64,000 nucleotides of DNA from Pseudobacteriovorax antillogorgiicola (lineage in GTDB: Bacteria > Bdellovibrionota_B > Oligoflexia > Oligoflexales > Oligoflexaceae): the NCBI RefSeq assembly GCF_900177345.1, contig NZ_FWZT01000008.1, positions 62,001 through 126,000 on the forward strand. The letters are read 5' to 3'. Every line of letters starts with the position of its first letter. The first letter of the stretch is position 1. The position numbers were made by a program, and so were the translations under genes. The notes under the pieces were generated by a model that was given only the letters and a program-made list of their open reading frames with translations, had not been told where the DNA came from and ran no database searches. Shown in pieces: positions 42,309 through 51,971 of the stretch.

Positions 42309-43643
42309 CTACAGTTTTCCAAAGTCAGCAGTGTTGATCCGTAATACCTTTGAAGGAAATAGTTCTGAAGAGCCTGCCTCGTCAGGTTGCTGTGAACCAA
42401 GAAGATTGCCATCGCCCACTATATATAGAATTGTTTCCATTCCTGGTCGGGGATCAAAAAACGCAGACGTTGGGCCCCAAAGCCCATCTTGGCTGTCAAG
42501 AATAAGGCTGGCGCGACCATTTTTTTGAAGCTTCACCAAGGTATTGCTGGGGTGGGTGGTGACCCAAAGGTTACCCGAGCGATCCACTGCGAAATCATCA
42601 GCACCAATTCCAAAGTTGCCATTGCTAACGATGGTGCGACGTTTTCCAGCGGTACCGTCCTTTTTGATTTTTGTTTCCACAATAGCAGCTGTGGAAGAGT
42701 TACTGATGAAAACAGAGTCATTCGCAACCTTAATACCGTTTGGTCCTAAATATCCTTGGTTCACTAAGCTTCCGCCCTCGGCCCAAACTTTGGCGACTCC
42801 AGTTTTTCTGTTCCATTTAAAAATTCGGCCCACACCGCTATCAGCAACGTATAGGTTGCCTAGGTGATCAGAAGCAATGCCATTTGGAATGCTGTCCTTG
42901 GGAAGGTCGGCAACAACTTGGTAGGCACCGTCGGCAAGCTTGATGATGGCGCGAATTCCTTCAGGATCGTTAACATCGGAAATTGTGCCAAAAAGCTCCC
43001 CTTGAGGGGTGAACGCAATATTGCCGCCCTGGCCCTCAGGGTAGGGAACCACAAGCTCAGCCCCGCCTTTTTCTGCAATACGAAAAACCCCTGTGCCTGT
43101 AGGCCCGAGGTTCATGACCCACACATCTCCGTGACGATCGACGGCCACTGACTCGATGAAGTCTCCTTTAGAAAAACTCGCCAGTTCTTCGATCTCTGGG
43201 CTCGCTACGCTTTTGCTTAACCAGGCTTGGTAATTGGCTTGGCAGGACTCAGATTCGCTCCCAACTTGATATTGAAGGGTCAGCTTTAAGCTCTTGCTGG
43301 GGCCTCTGCCTGTAAACTCCGCAGTGCCACTTTGAAAGGACCACGATTGGGGGGCAGAGTCTGGAGAAAGACATTCCGCAGAGGACTTGGTATCCAAAAC
43401 AAACTTTCCTTTTTGCCTTCGTAGCTCAAGGACGCAATTGGGGCGGAACGCAACATTCAGTCGACGACCATTATTTTCTAGTCTTATCTCGCGACTCGAT
43501 GCGGACTGATAGCTCGACGTCGAGGCACATGTCAGCTTGGTTCCCCCTGAGGCGGCTTGCCACACTGATTCTTTGCCGTATATTTGGCCCGCCACCCCTA
43601 AACTCAAAGCTAGGATGGCTGGTCTAGTGACTGCATGGTTCAT
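42309..43643 (-). CDS. Secreted NHL/SMP-30-type beta-propeller protein
   Basis: Signal peptide, then about 120 residues of beta-rich domain with a few Cys, then about 290 residues of propeller blades: VAVDRHGDVWVMN, IAFTPQGELFG, IASDHLGNLYVADSGVGRI, FAVDRSGNLWVTTH. These are NHL-like repeats also found in SMP-30/gluconolactonase relatives. GGGAG precedes the ATG. No catalytic metal site is obvious. May be a binding or lactonase-like protein. It is the gene upstream of the protease on the same strand, with a gap of about 90 bases. Confidence 0.82.
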   Translation of the reverse strand: MNHAVTRPAILALSLGVAGQIYGKESVWQAASGGTKLTCASTSSYQSASSREIRLENNGRRLNVAFRPNCVLELRRQKGKFVLDTKSSAECLSPDSAPQSWSFQSGTAEFTGRGPSKSLKLTLQYQVGSESESCQANYQAWLSKSVASPEIEELASFSKGDFIESVAVDRHGDVWVMNLGPTGTGVFRIAEKGGAELVVPYPEGQGGNIAFTPQGELFGTISDVNDPEGIRAIIKLADGAYQVVADLPKDSIPNGIASDHLGNLYVADSGVGRIFKWNRKTGVAKVWAEGGSLVNQGYLGPNGIKVANDSVFISNSSTAAIVETKIKKDGTAGKRRTIVSNGNFGIGADDFAVDRSGNLWVTTHPSNTLVKLQKNGRASLILDSQDGLWGPTSAFFDPRPGMETILYIVGDGNLLGSQQPDEAGSSELFPSKVLRINTADFGKL

Positions 43644-43751
43644 GGATAACTCCCTATCTATAATTGAACATGATCATTTGGCAGCACCGCGACGGAGCTG
43701 TTAGCGATCTGAATATATTGGAAAAATAGATTTCAAACTAGACAGTGAAAC

Positions 43752-43783
43752 GTTTATTCGTTATTCGTCGAAATACGAAATAA
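43752..43783 (+). promoter_or_regulatory. Probable ArsR operator
   Basis: TTATTCGT and ACGAAATAA form an imperfect inverted repeat (spacer 6) right before the ribosome-binding site AAGGAGG of arsR, and TTATTCG is repeated directly 8 bases upstream. Imperfect AT-rich dyads at this place are typical for ArsR autorepression. Confidence 0.45.
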
Positions 43784-43792
43784 GGAGGAATT

Positions 43793-44104
43793 ATGGGGAA
43801 ATTTGAAGAGCTTGACGAACGGATGGCATCTTTATGCAAAGCACTAGCTCATCCGGCTAGAGTTCGTATTTTGTCGTTTCTTATTGAGCGTCGTGAATGC
43901 ATCTCTGGTGATTTGGCCGAACATATTCCCTTGGCGGCCTCGACAATTTCAGAGCACCTCAGGATTTTAAAGTCAGTGGGCCTTGTCCAGGGCACGGTAG
44001 ATGGTCCGCGACGTTGCTATTGTGTTGATGGCGAAGTTTTAAAGGAGTGGCAGGACTTAGTATGTGATCTGCAAGCTCCATCGAATCGGAACTTAAGTTG
44101 TTAA
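43793..44104 (+). CDS. arsR: ArsR-family arsenic-responsive repressor
   Basis: Winged-helix regulator of 103 residues: LAHPARVRILSFLIERRECISGD, DNA-recognition helix TISEHLRILKSVGLVQG, wing DGPRRCYCV. Cysteines in the RREC, RRCYC and the C-terminal NLSC segments may bind arsenite. GGAGG at five bases. Followed 16 bases later by acr3, so it represses its own operon. Confidence 0.92.
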   Translation: MGKFEELDERMASLCKALAHPARVRILSFLIERRECISGDLAEHIPLAASTISEHLRILKSVGLVQGTVDGPRRCYCVDGEVLKEWQDLVCDLQAPSNRNLSC

Positions 44105-44120
44105 ATAAAGGATGATGAAC

Positions 44121-45203
44121 ATGGGAATTTTCGAACGTTTCCTGAGTGTATGGGTTGCGCTGGCGATGGCAGCGGGTGTGGTCCTTGGGCTTGTTGCTCC
44201 TGAGGTCGCAGCGCTGCTGAGTGACTTGCAGGTCGCTAACGTAAATATGTTGGTGGCTCTTTTGATCTGGGTCATGATCTACCCCATGATGATCCAAATC
44301 GAGTTTTCGTCTTTGAAGGATATTGGCAAGCGCCCCAAGGGTTTGTGCCTTACCTTGATCATCAACTGGCTGATCAAACCGTTTACTATGGCGCTTCTTG
44401 CCAATCTGTTTTTTACTTATATCTTTGCAGACTATGTGAATCCAGCAACGGCCAAAGAATATATCGCTGGCATGATTTTGCTGGGGGTCGCACCTTGTAC
44501 TGCTATGGTCTTTGTCTGGAGCCATCTGACCCGTGGTGATGCTAACTACACCCTTGTGCAGGTATCAATCAATGACCTGATTATGGTTATTGCTTTCACA
44601 CCCATCGCTGGATTTCTCTTGGATCTTCAAGAAATCGTGGTTCCATGGGAAACTCTGCTTTTATCAGTAGTGTTATATGTGGTTGCACCATTATTAGCTG
44701 GAGTTATAACAAGAAGGGCTTTACTGAGGCTTGGCTCTGAACAGCTGAGCAAATTTATCAGCCGCCTAAAACCATTTTCTATCATGGGCTTGCTGGCGAC
44801 AGTGGTGCTTTTGTTTGCCTTCCAAGCGGGAACCATAGTAGCCCAGCCAATGGTGGTGGTTATGATTGCAATTCCTCTACTGATTCAAAGTTATGGAATC
44901 TTTATCATTGCATATTGGGGTGCTTACAAGTGGAAAATTCCTCATGACGTCGCTGCTCCGGCTGCTATGATCGGTACTTCGAACTTTTTTGAACTGGCCG
45001 TTGCTGTCGCGATCAGCTTATTCGGTCTGAATTCAGGTGCAGCATTAGCAACTGTGGTAGGTGTTTTAATTGAAGTGCCTGTGATGCTTTCCTTGGTAGC
45101 TTATGCCAATCGCACAAGATCATGGTTCACTCCAGGGGATGGCTTGCCTCTTTCAGGGCCAACCCTCGGTCAAGGGGAGCAAGGCTCCCCCAAGTCGATC
45201 TAG
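44121..45203 (+). CDS. acr3: Arsenite efflux permease, ACR3 family
   Basis: Ten membrane helices in 360 residues of the bile-acid/arsenite transporter fold. Signatures: [14 protein letters not shown] (helix 2-3), [15 protein letters not shown] with the essential Cys, and [19 protein letters not shown] in the last third. Confers arsenite or antimonite export using the proton motive force. Start ATG at 44121 has GGA eight bases upstream. It ends convergent to glgP, overlapping by four bases. Confidence 0.95.
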   Translation: MGIFERFLSVWVALAMAAGVVLGLVAPEVAALLSDLQVANVNMLVALLIWVMIYPMMIQIEFSSLKDIGKRPKGLCLTLIINWLIKPFTMALLANLFFTYIFADYVNPATAKEYIAGMILLGVAPCTAMVFVWSHLTRGDANYTLVQVSINDLIMVIAFTPIAGFLLDLQEIVVPWETLLLSVVLYVVAPLLAGVITRRALLRLGSEQLSKFISRLKPFSIMGLLATVVLLFAFQAGTIVAQPMVVVMIAIPLLIQSYGIFIIAYWGAYKWKIPHDVAAPAAMIGTSNFFELAVAVAISLFGLNSGAALATVVGVLIEVPVMLSLVAYANRTRSWFTPGDGLPLSGPTLGQGEQGSPKSI

Positions 45204-46804
45204 TAGAGTTTTTCAAAGTAAGACTTAAGCATGGTATCAACGCTGAACGGTTCCGTAACAGAGTTGATGCTTTCTTGCATCATGGTAATCCATTTCTGAC
45301 GATCGTCGTAATAAGTTGGAAGTACGTCCTGGATCAAGGTTTCACCTAAAAACTTTGCATCCCGGGCATCCTGTTCTTCAAAAGACTCTGGAACATGATC
45401 GTCGCCGATTGCCCAGCCGTTGACACCGTGCTGACAAGCTTCAGGCCACCAGCCATCAAGAACGCTAAGATTCAGAACACCATTCATGGCAGCTTTCATG
45501 CCAGATGTGCCACAGGCTTCTTGTGGTCGGCGGGGGTTATTGAGCCAAACATCAGATCCTCGGGTCAGCATGGCACCAATATCCATATCGTAGTCTTCGA
45601 GGAAGACGATACTGCCAGGATATTGGCGGGAGAAAGCAACGATCTCGTGAACAATGTCTTTACCGCCATCATCGAGTGGGTGGGCCTTACCAGAAAATAC
45701 CACCTGAATCTTGCCTGCTTTCAGAGCTTCAATCACTGCATCGCCAGCCTGAAAGATTAAGTTGGAGCGTTTATAAGCTACGGCTCGGCGAGCAAAGCCG
45801 ATGATCATTTTATTTGAATCGAGCTGCTGGCCTGTTCTTTCTTTCACGAACGCAATGAGATCGTTTTTAAGACTCATGTGAACGTCCCAAAGTAGATCGG
45901 GATGATCCTTGGCTTCTTGAATTCTGGAATCCACCCAAGTCGGTTTGTGAATACCGTTGGTAATGCCGATGATTTCCGGGGCCTTTTCCACATGAGCCCA
46001 CATCTTACGAGCGGTTTCTCCGTGGAGCTGGGCGACACCATTGGATGCACGGCAAAGTTGAAGTGCAGCAACCGTCATATTAAATGGAGTTCCCCCTAAC
46101 TGATGAACTTCCTCCTGGCTAAGATCGCCAACAGCACCCATGTAGCTTAGGAGTTCAGGAGGATGGGATTCATTGCCCTGGATGACCGGAGTGTGGGTTG
46201 TAAAAACAACCTTTGCTCTGGTCTTCTCCCAAGCGTGCTCAAAACTCAACCCATCGGCTTTGTAGTTTTGTAGCAGTTCGATCGCTGCCAGTACTGCGTG
46301 ACCTTCGTTGAAATGATAGACATCCACATCTATTCCGAGCTCCTTCAAGGCGCGAACTCCGCCGATACCGAGTACCATTTCCTGCGCGACTCGCTCTTCG
46401 CCAAACCAACCGTAAAGTTGGCCAGTAATCCAGGTATCTGCATTCTCAGGAACGTCGGTATCTAGGAGATACAGTTCACTCACCCCCCAGTCGGTAGCCT
46501 TCCAGATTTTGCAGACGACATCGCGATTGCGGATCCGTACGGTGACAGACTTGCCGGTATCTTCAAAGCCGTCGTAAGGATGGTTCTCATAGGAATCGAC
46601 GACTCGATCCTTATCGTTAAGGTGTTGACGGGTGTAGCCTTGCTTCCACTTCAAGCCCACACCAACTATGGGGAGCTGCTCATCTTTAGCGCCTTTTAGG
46701 TAGTCACCAGCTAAGATGCCTAGGCCTCCAGCATAGGTCTTGATATCGGAGTTGACTGCATACTCCATGCAAAGATATGCCACTTTTGGTAGTTTTTGAT
46801 TCAT
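45200..46804 (-). CDS. glgP: Alpha-glucan phosphorylase, short form
   Basis: Releases glucose-1-phosphate from glycogen or maltodextrin. 534 residues, the compact family without the regulatory N-terminus. Seen: [83 protein letters not shown] with the glucose/phosphate-site residues. The PLP-lysine region of the long form is not required in this alignment. GAGGGA precedes the ATG at 46804; the longer in-frame start has none. No glycogen synthase adjacent. Confidence 0.93.
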   Translation of the reverse strand: MNQKLPKVAYLCMEYAVNSDIKTYAGGLGILAGDYLKGAKDEQLPIVGVGLKWKQGYTRQHLNDKDRVVDSYENHPYDGFEDTGKSVTVRIRNRDVVCKIWKATDWGVSELYLLDTDVPENADTWITGQLYGWFGEERVAQEMVLGIGGVRALKELGIDVDVYHFNEGHAVLAAIELLQNYKADGLSFEHAWEKTRAKVVFTTHTPVIQGNESHPPELLSYMGAVGDLSQEEVHQLGGTPFNMTVAALQLCRASNGVAQLHGETARKMWAHVEKAPEIIGITNGIHKPTWVDSRIQEAKDHPDLLWDVHMSLKNDLIAFVKERTGQQLDSNKMIIGFARRAVAYKRSNLIFQAGDAVIEALKAGKIQVVFSGKAHPLDDGGKDIVHEIVAFSRQYPGSIVFLEDYDMDIGAMLTRGSDVWLNNPRRPQEACGTSGMKAAMNGVLNLSVLDGWWPEACQHGVNGWAIGDDHVPESFEEQDARDAKFLGETLIQDVLPTYYDDRQKWITMMQESINSVTEPFSVDTMLKSYFEKLY

Positions 46805-47063
46805 TTTTATTCCCTCACTAGTAAAGCAACAAGTATTAGGCTTTCTTGTACCCTGTGAATTCCTATCCAGCAAACTTTGTTACTAAATTGCATATTTTTT
46901 GATTTTGCCTATCGAAATGCTAAATACGCGGAGGGCAGAATTTAAAAGCTCTTGCTCTCGATCGTCTGGGTTTTTGAAGATAGGTTTATGTGGAGTAATT
47001 TAACGCCAAGGCTTTGGGTTCGAGTGTGGAGTAAAGGAATGTTAAGAAGGGGTGGAGCTAGGC

Positions 47064-47103
47064 AAAAAATGACGTGGGAACCTTGTTCAAGCACAAGGTT
47101 CCC
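47064..47103 (-). terminator. Rho-independent terminator of the HU-like gene
   Basis: On the minus strand GGGAACCTTG and CAAGGTTCCC form a perfect 10-bp stem with an 8-base loop, followed after six bases by TTTTTT. It begins 9 bases after the stop codon. Confidence 0.9.
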
Positions 47104-47111
47104 AGGGAACT

Positions 47112-47570
47112 TTAGATGAGCTCTTTGAGCTTCTTCAATGATACCGCTTTTACAGTTTTTGAAGCAGGCTTTGCCTTGAACTTCATCTTCTCGCCCGTGA
47201 AAGGGTTCACACCCATCCGTGCCTTGCGAGCTGGTTTCTTCTTTTCTGAGAACTTAACAAAAGAGAAAAGATTAAACTTTTTGTGCTTTTTTAGTTCTGC
47301 AGGTACGATTTCTTCGAACAATGATGAGAATACTTCGCCCAACTGCTTTTTGGGAAGCTCGTGCTTCTCAGCGAGAGTCGCTATGATCTGAGACTTTGTC
47401 GCAGGCGACTGCCCAGCACGATACGCCGCTCCAGCAGTAGTTGTTGCTTTCTTCGTTGTTGCTCGCTTAGCCGTAGTCTTCTTCTTTGCTACCTTCTTCT
47501 TCGTTGCCTTTTTACGTGCAACTTTTTTCTTTGCTACCTTCTTCTTCGTTGTTTTCTTCTTAGCCACCAT
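47112..47570 (-). CDS. HU-family DNA-binding protein with histone-H1-like lysine tail
   Basis: Residues 1-50 are a repetitive lysine tail (KKKVAKKK, KKATKKK, AKRATTKK), like histone H1 or Hc1. Residues about 55-152 form an HU/IHF fold: SPATKSQIIATLAEKHELP, KKFNLFSFVKFSEKKKPARKA, RMGVNPFTGEKMKFKAK, which includes the beta-arm RxxxNPxTGE motif. Known: tailed HU proteins compact DNA. GAGGG precedes the ATG. A single gene with its own terminator, likely highly expressed. Confidence 0.93.
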   Translation of the reverse strand: MVAKKKTTKKKVAKKKVARKKATKKKVAKKKTTAKRATTKKATTTAGAAYRAGQSPATKSQIIATLAEKHELPKKQLGEVFSSLFEEIVPAELKKHKKFNLFSFVKFSEKKKPARKARMGVNPFTGEKMKFKAKPASKTVKAVSLKKLKELI

Positions 47571-47731
47571 ATCAAATGCCCTCTTGATAATTAATATACT
47601 CTTATTTTCCTAAGATTATCCTGATTAGTCAATGTTTGCTGCTATAGAAATTGCTTATTTTCTGCAAATTATCCGCTTTCCCGTGATCCACCCACAGGAA
47701 ATAGCCTAATTTTAGCTACTGTCGAGCTGTC

Positions 47732-49789
47732 TCAAGATGCCTCAGGATGGGGAGCTTTATCTAATTCGTTGGTAAAATCTAAGATCTTAATTGCAAAATA
47801 GGTGCAGTCATCAAGGGGTTCTTGGTCCTGCCAGATACCTGCGCTCATGGATTGCAGGTCTTTGACCACATCGTAGACATCATTGTGGCCTTTGAGGGCC
47901 TTCTTGAGTTTTCGATTCGAAAGGATCTCACCGTTTGGGCCTTCATTTTCGGTCAGGCCATCGGTAAAGAAAAAGATGAGATCGTCTTTTTGCAAGGGGT
48001 AGCGCTTGACGTCGCTGAAGAAATCTTCCAGGAACCCCAGCACTGAACCCCCCTGTAGCAACGTGGTGACAGCACCTTTCCTAATGAGAAAGAGGGGGCG
48101 ATGACCGGCGTTCATGTAGAACAAGGATCGATCTTGCAAGTCAATGCATGCTAGAGCCATAGTCATGAGGTGCTTGGCTTTGGCACCTGTTTTATAGATG
48201 ACTTGATTGGTACGACGAGCTACTAGCTGAAGACTCTCTTCAGCGGATAACTTATTCTCATCAACTTCACCGAGCGTTGATTTGATACAGCCTGCCACTG
48301 TAGCAGTAAGCAGAGCCGATGAAAAACCATGGCCCGTAACATCGCCGATAAATAGAAAGATTCGCTGACTATCTTGTGATTGGTAAATCCCATACCAGTC
48401 GCCACCGGTAACTTCAGCTGCTTTGTAGTATGCTGAATATTCGATGCTTGCGATGTCGCGGGCATCAGGAATCAAAGACTCCTGCACCGCTTGTGCAGCA
48501 TCATGACGTTCTTTGCGCTTGATGGAATCGTCTCGGGCTGTCCGCTCTCTAATCTGGCGATTCCAGATAAATGTCCAGAGGCTAGCCGTAAAAAAGCAGG
48601 CAGTATAGACTTCCCACGGGAATATCATTTCTAAATAGGAAAAAGAAAGAATGCCGGCGCCGGCGATGCCTAAGATACCCGATATCCAAAAAGCAAACCA
48701 TAGGATCGGTATTGTCAGAGTACCAAGACCGATGCCTGTAAGGGTGAGTCCCAAAACGTAGAAAAACTCATATTCAATGTGTTGTAGCCATCGACCCGTG
48801 ACAGCACTATTGATCAAGGATGCCATGACATAGCCACCAGGAATATAACCGATTGGTGTAGGAACCATATCAGTGTTACCAGTGTACATGGCAGGTAAGA
48901 TCACCACGATTTGCCCTGGTTTGATGACACTATCAAAGCTCATTCCTCGTCTGGCCCGCGCGATCGAGCTTTTAAAACTAAAGGTACGGCCACGCAGTTC
49001 GTCAATATTTACAAGGTTTGCGAGTATCTTGCCCTCACGATTCAATGGGACCTTTTGTTGATTGATGTAAATGGCACCCTTGTCGAGATAGTATTTGTTG
49101 CGGCCGATAAAGCTCATATGGGGGATGACCTTATCATCCCGAACCCTAATCAAGGGCTCTACTAAACCTTGGCCATGATAAATGGCGTGACCTAGGTTGT
49201 TGAGAGCTGGCGCGATGTTGCGGTGGGGGCCATAAAGGCTTGCAGGACGAACTGTAAGCCACTCCAGATCTTCGTCAGACTCTTCGAGAATGCTAAATCG
49301 CCCTCGATCCACCGCTTTGTGAAGGGAAAAAAGAGCTTGGTCCAAAGCTATCGGAGACTTGCCATGGATTGGTGTTTCAGTTACGTAAGCGGCGCTGACG
49401 ATGGGAATATTGATGGCTTTTATAGTCTCATTGAAGTGCTTATAGCCATCTCCTTGGGGTGCGCTGAATAATTTATCGACGTAAATAACTGACGGCCCAG
49501 ACTCAGCCATCCCTTGCAGGACATTAGCCCATTCGGTGATCGTCATATCGCTGCGATTGAGGAAATCCACCGAAACATCATCGAGGGCATAGATTTTAAT
49601 CATGGGATGGAGTCTTGGAGATTTGCCAAGTGCGGAGCGAGTGAAAAAGTTAATGGGTGATGAAACGGTGTTCTGAACGATGGTGTAAACATTGCTGTAG
49701 ACAAGCAAGCTGAATAGGCTGGTAATCACCAGAGCGATGATCAATAGCCAGCGAAATTTTAGCTCATTTTGCACAATACGGTGTTGCAT
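47732..49789 (-). CDS. CHASE2 sensor with SpoIIE-type phosphatase output
   Basis: One membrane helix (about residues 10-30), a periplasmic CHASE2 domain (about 40-330, KIYALDDVSVDFL, GIDxRG-like stretches), three further helices (about 340-410), a short coil, and a PP2C/SpoIIE serine phosphatase (about 440-670): AAEVTGGDWYGI, FIGDVTGHGFSSALL, and FFTDGLTENEG with the metal aspartates. Such proteins dephosphorylate anti-anti-sigma factors or STAS proteins; none is adjacent. GGAG precedes the ATG. Confidence 0.93.
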   Translation of the reverse strand: MQHRIVQNELKFRWLLIIALVITSLFSLLVYSNVYTIVQNTVSSPINFFTRSALGKSPRLHPMIKIYALDDVSVDFLNRSDMTITEWANVLQGMAESGPSVIYVDKLFSAPQGDGYKHFNETIKAINIPIVSAAYVTETPIHGKSPIALDQALFSLHKAVDRGRFSILEESDEDLEWLTVRPASLYGPHRNIAPALNNLGHAIYHGQGLVEPLIRVRDDKVIPHMSFIGRNKYYLDKGAIYINQQKVPLNREGKILANLVNIDELRGRTFSFKSSIARARRGMSFDSVIKPGQIVVILPAMYTGNTDMVPTPIGYIPGGYVMASLINSAVTGRWLQHIEYEFFYVLGLTLTGIGLGTLTIPILWFAFWISGILGIAGAGILSFSYLEMIFPWEVYTACFFTASLWTFIWNRQIRERTARDDSIKRKERHDAAQAVQESLIPDARDIASIEYSAYYKAAEVTGGDWYGIYQSQDSQRIFLFIGDVTGHGFSSALLTATVAGCIKSTLGEVDENKLSAEESLQLVARRTNQVIYKTGAKAKHLMTMALACIDLQDRSLFYMNAGHRPLFLIRKGAVTTLLQGGSVLGFLEDFFSDVKRYPLQKDDLIFFFTDGLTENEGPNGEILSNRKLKKALKGHNDVYDVVKDLQSMSAGIWQDQEPLDDCTYFAIKILDFTNELDKAPHPEAS

Positions 49790-49940
49790 GAATGTCTCCA
49801 GTCACTCACCTTGTTTTTTCGGTTAAATGGTGGCAGGCTGGAGGGCAATTCTTGCCCAGTTGTGGATAAGACTATCTACAATCTACAAACCTAGTAAGAA
49901 GAGTAAAACCTATGATCCTTCGTTAAGCCTAAAAATAAAC

Positions 49941-51812
49941 CTAGACGGCGGACTTCATGTTCAGTTCTAATCCACCTTGCTGTGATATCAGTTGATAATA
50001 AATGAATTGCGCGCCTTTGTCGTTTCGTACCACGATGTTGTGCTCAAGAAGGCTAAACTTCTTAAAGGCCGCCTGCTTCTCAGGAGGCAGGGCCCGGTAG
50101 ACGGTGTCCTGGAGAATCACAATGTTCGATTGAACCTTGAGCGCTTTGAGTACTAGCTTTCTCAGTTGTTCGTAACGAGTCGCTAGCACGAGTCCGCGAC
50201 CAAAGAGATCATATTCGATTGGGGGAGATTTTGGGTAGAATCCCTCGACGGGGCCATAGGCGATCCCCAACCCGCAGTAGACGGCTTGATCATAGTCGAA
50301 GGCTTCAAGTCCCTTACAAAAGGCTTGCAAGAAGTCTAGAGCGAGGTCGGACGCTGCCACAAAGATGTTGTCATGAGGACTTTGAAAGGGAAATCCTACG
50401 GTACACAGAAAACCATCGCCCATTTCTTTGATCCGAAAGGCATTGGCTTGTAGGGGCTGTTGCCGATAGTTTGCCATCATGATCTCACCGCATTCGGCAA
50501 AAACCGCCCGGAAAAAGTCCTGGGTACCAGGTGCGGCAATCAAAGAGCTTCCAGCAATGTCGAAGCTGATGACGCAGGCGTCCCCAGAGCCTATGGGCAT
50601 GCTAGCCTCTAGTGGCTGTCCAGCTTCCATCAGTTCGATTTGGTGAGGGTAAAAAACCTTTGCCAGCTGTGCATAGCTATGATTCATGCTTTCTAAAACG
50701 TGAACTCGATCCTTTTCGGTGTTGGCGATTCTGATGGCTATCGCATAGATCATGATCACATTCTCCAGCATTCCAGCATACCATAGGAAGTGCTCTGAAA
50801 ATTGAGGTAGAAAACCCCGCCACACCAGAGCTTGAACCACCGATCCAGCTAACATGACTCCAAAACCAACGGTATAAATGAGTTGGTGAGACTTGCGCTC
50901 CTGAATAAATATCATCAGGGCTAAAACTAAGCCAAGGACCGAACCTAGGCTGACAGTTACCACCATGATCCTAGTCAGGGCAATGAGATTGAATACGGCC
51001 AAGGGTAAAACCAGAAAATCAATGCCGACAACTATAAGCATGGCTCGACGAAAAATTGGGTGCCGTTGATCGATATCCAGAAAATCGAGGCTGAATAGGG
51101 CGATCATCATCTGGCAAAGCACCCCAGCAGCCATGAACCAGTGATCAGCGTGTGGCAAGGGAAACATGCTCCACTGAACGGTGGCTGAAAAAGCAAAGGT
51201 CAAAATATAGGCCGAGTAGAAGATATAGACACGAGATCGATAGACAGTAAATAGTATGGCATTAAAGAATAGGCTCATGGCGAAGACGGCGATAACCACG
51301 CCCCAGTTTCGCTCATAACTCATCATCCTATGGTGGAGTGCGTCTCTATTATTCCAAAAAGTCCAGGTTTGCCGCAGAGGGCCTTCGATATCCTTACGAA
51401 TATAGATGGTTGCTGTAGTATTTGCTTCCAACTGGACAGGAATGATTCGTTTGCGAAGGCTATCATGAGGGTATAGTTCCCCAAGGAGTTGCTGGTTCTT
51501 GTAAACTTGAATTCGAAGGTTTTGAATGAGGTTATCAAAGATGTAAAACGTCCTGGGCTGGTTTGCAGAGTTTTCAAACTGATATTTTGCCCATAGAGTC
51601 TTGGCTGAGAAGCCGAACGAGTTGAGGTCTCGGTCGCTCCTGAAAAACTTGGCATCAGAAGAACGAACTTGGTCAAAGCTCAATTCCCCAATAAGCCAAG
51701 AGGCTTCAAGGCCGAAGTTTTGGCCATTAAAGCTTTCATGGTTGATTGAGATGGGCTCAGCGCCAAGGAGCTTGCTACTGAGCACTAGCCAAAGGCCTAG
51801 TTGTTTGATCAT
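49941..51812 (-). CDS. 7TMR-DISM receptor with class III nucleotidyl cyclase
   Basis: Signal peptide, 7TMR-DISMED2 sensor (about residues 25-170), seven helices (about 185-385), then a cyclase domain (about 410-600). Cyclase residues: VISFDIAGSS (metal Asp), EMGDGFLCTVG (second metal Asp), and GLGIAYGPVEG. The dimerisation arm and the YDLFGRGLVLATRYEQL segment are class III typical. Whether it makes cAMP or cGMP cannot be told. It is one gene in a run of three receptors on this strand. Confidence 0.88.
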   Translation of the reverse strand: MIKQLGLWLVLSSKLLGAEPISINHESFNGQNFGLEASWLIGELSFDQVRSSDAKFFRSDRDLNSFGFSAKTLWAKYQFENSANQPRTFYIFDNLIQNLRIQVYKNQQLLGELYPHDSLRKRIIPVQLEANTTATIYIRKDIEGPLRQTWTFWNNRDALHHRMMSYERNWGVVIAVFAMSLFFNAILFTVYRSRVYIFYSAYILTFAFSATVQWSMFPLPHADHWFMAAGVLCQMMIALFSLDFLDIDQRHPIFRRAMLIVVGIDFLVLPLAVFNLIALTRIMVVTVSLGSVLGLVLALMIFIQERKSHQLIYTVGFGVMLAGSVVQALVWRGFLPQFSEHFLWYAGMLENVIMIYAIAIRIANTEKDRVHVLESMNHSYAQLAKVFYPHQIELMEAGQPLEASMPIGSGDACVISFDIAGSSLIAAPGTQDFFRAVFAECGEIMMANYRQQPLQANAFRIKEMGDGFLCTVGFPFQSPHDNIFVAASDLALDFLQAFCKGLEAFDYDQAVYCGLGIAYGPVEGFYPKSPPIEYDLFGRGLVLATRYEQLRKLVLKALKVQSNIVILQDTVYRALPPEKQAAFKKFSLLEHNIVVRNDKGAQFIYYQLISQQGGLELNMKSAV

Positions 51813-51971
51813 CGCTCTGCTTCGAAGTCTCCCGGTTGATGTCTCGGTCGTCTTCGGATCTATCCCTGCAATGCCAATAGGTAAGACTTGCCCTTCACTT
51901 GGACCTATGACTTACACGTGATAGTGGTGAGGCTTTTGTGACTTATCGCAGCCTTTGACTATTTTTTTAGC

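Noticed and set aside
45175-45191. GGGGAGC/GCTCCCC hairpin as terminator
   Set aside because: It lies inside the acr3 coding region, has a 3-base loop and no T-run on either strand.
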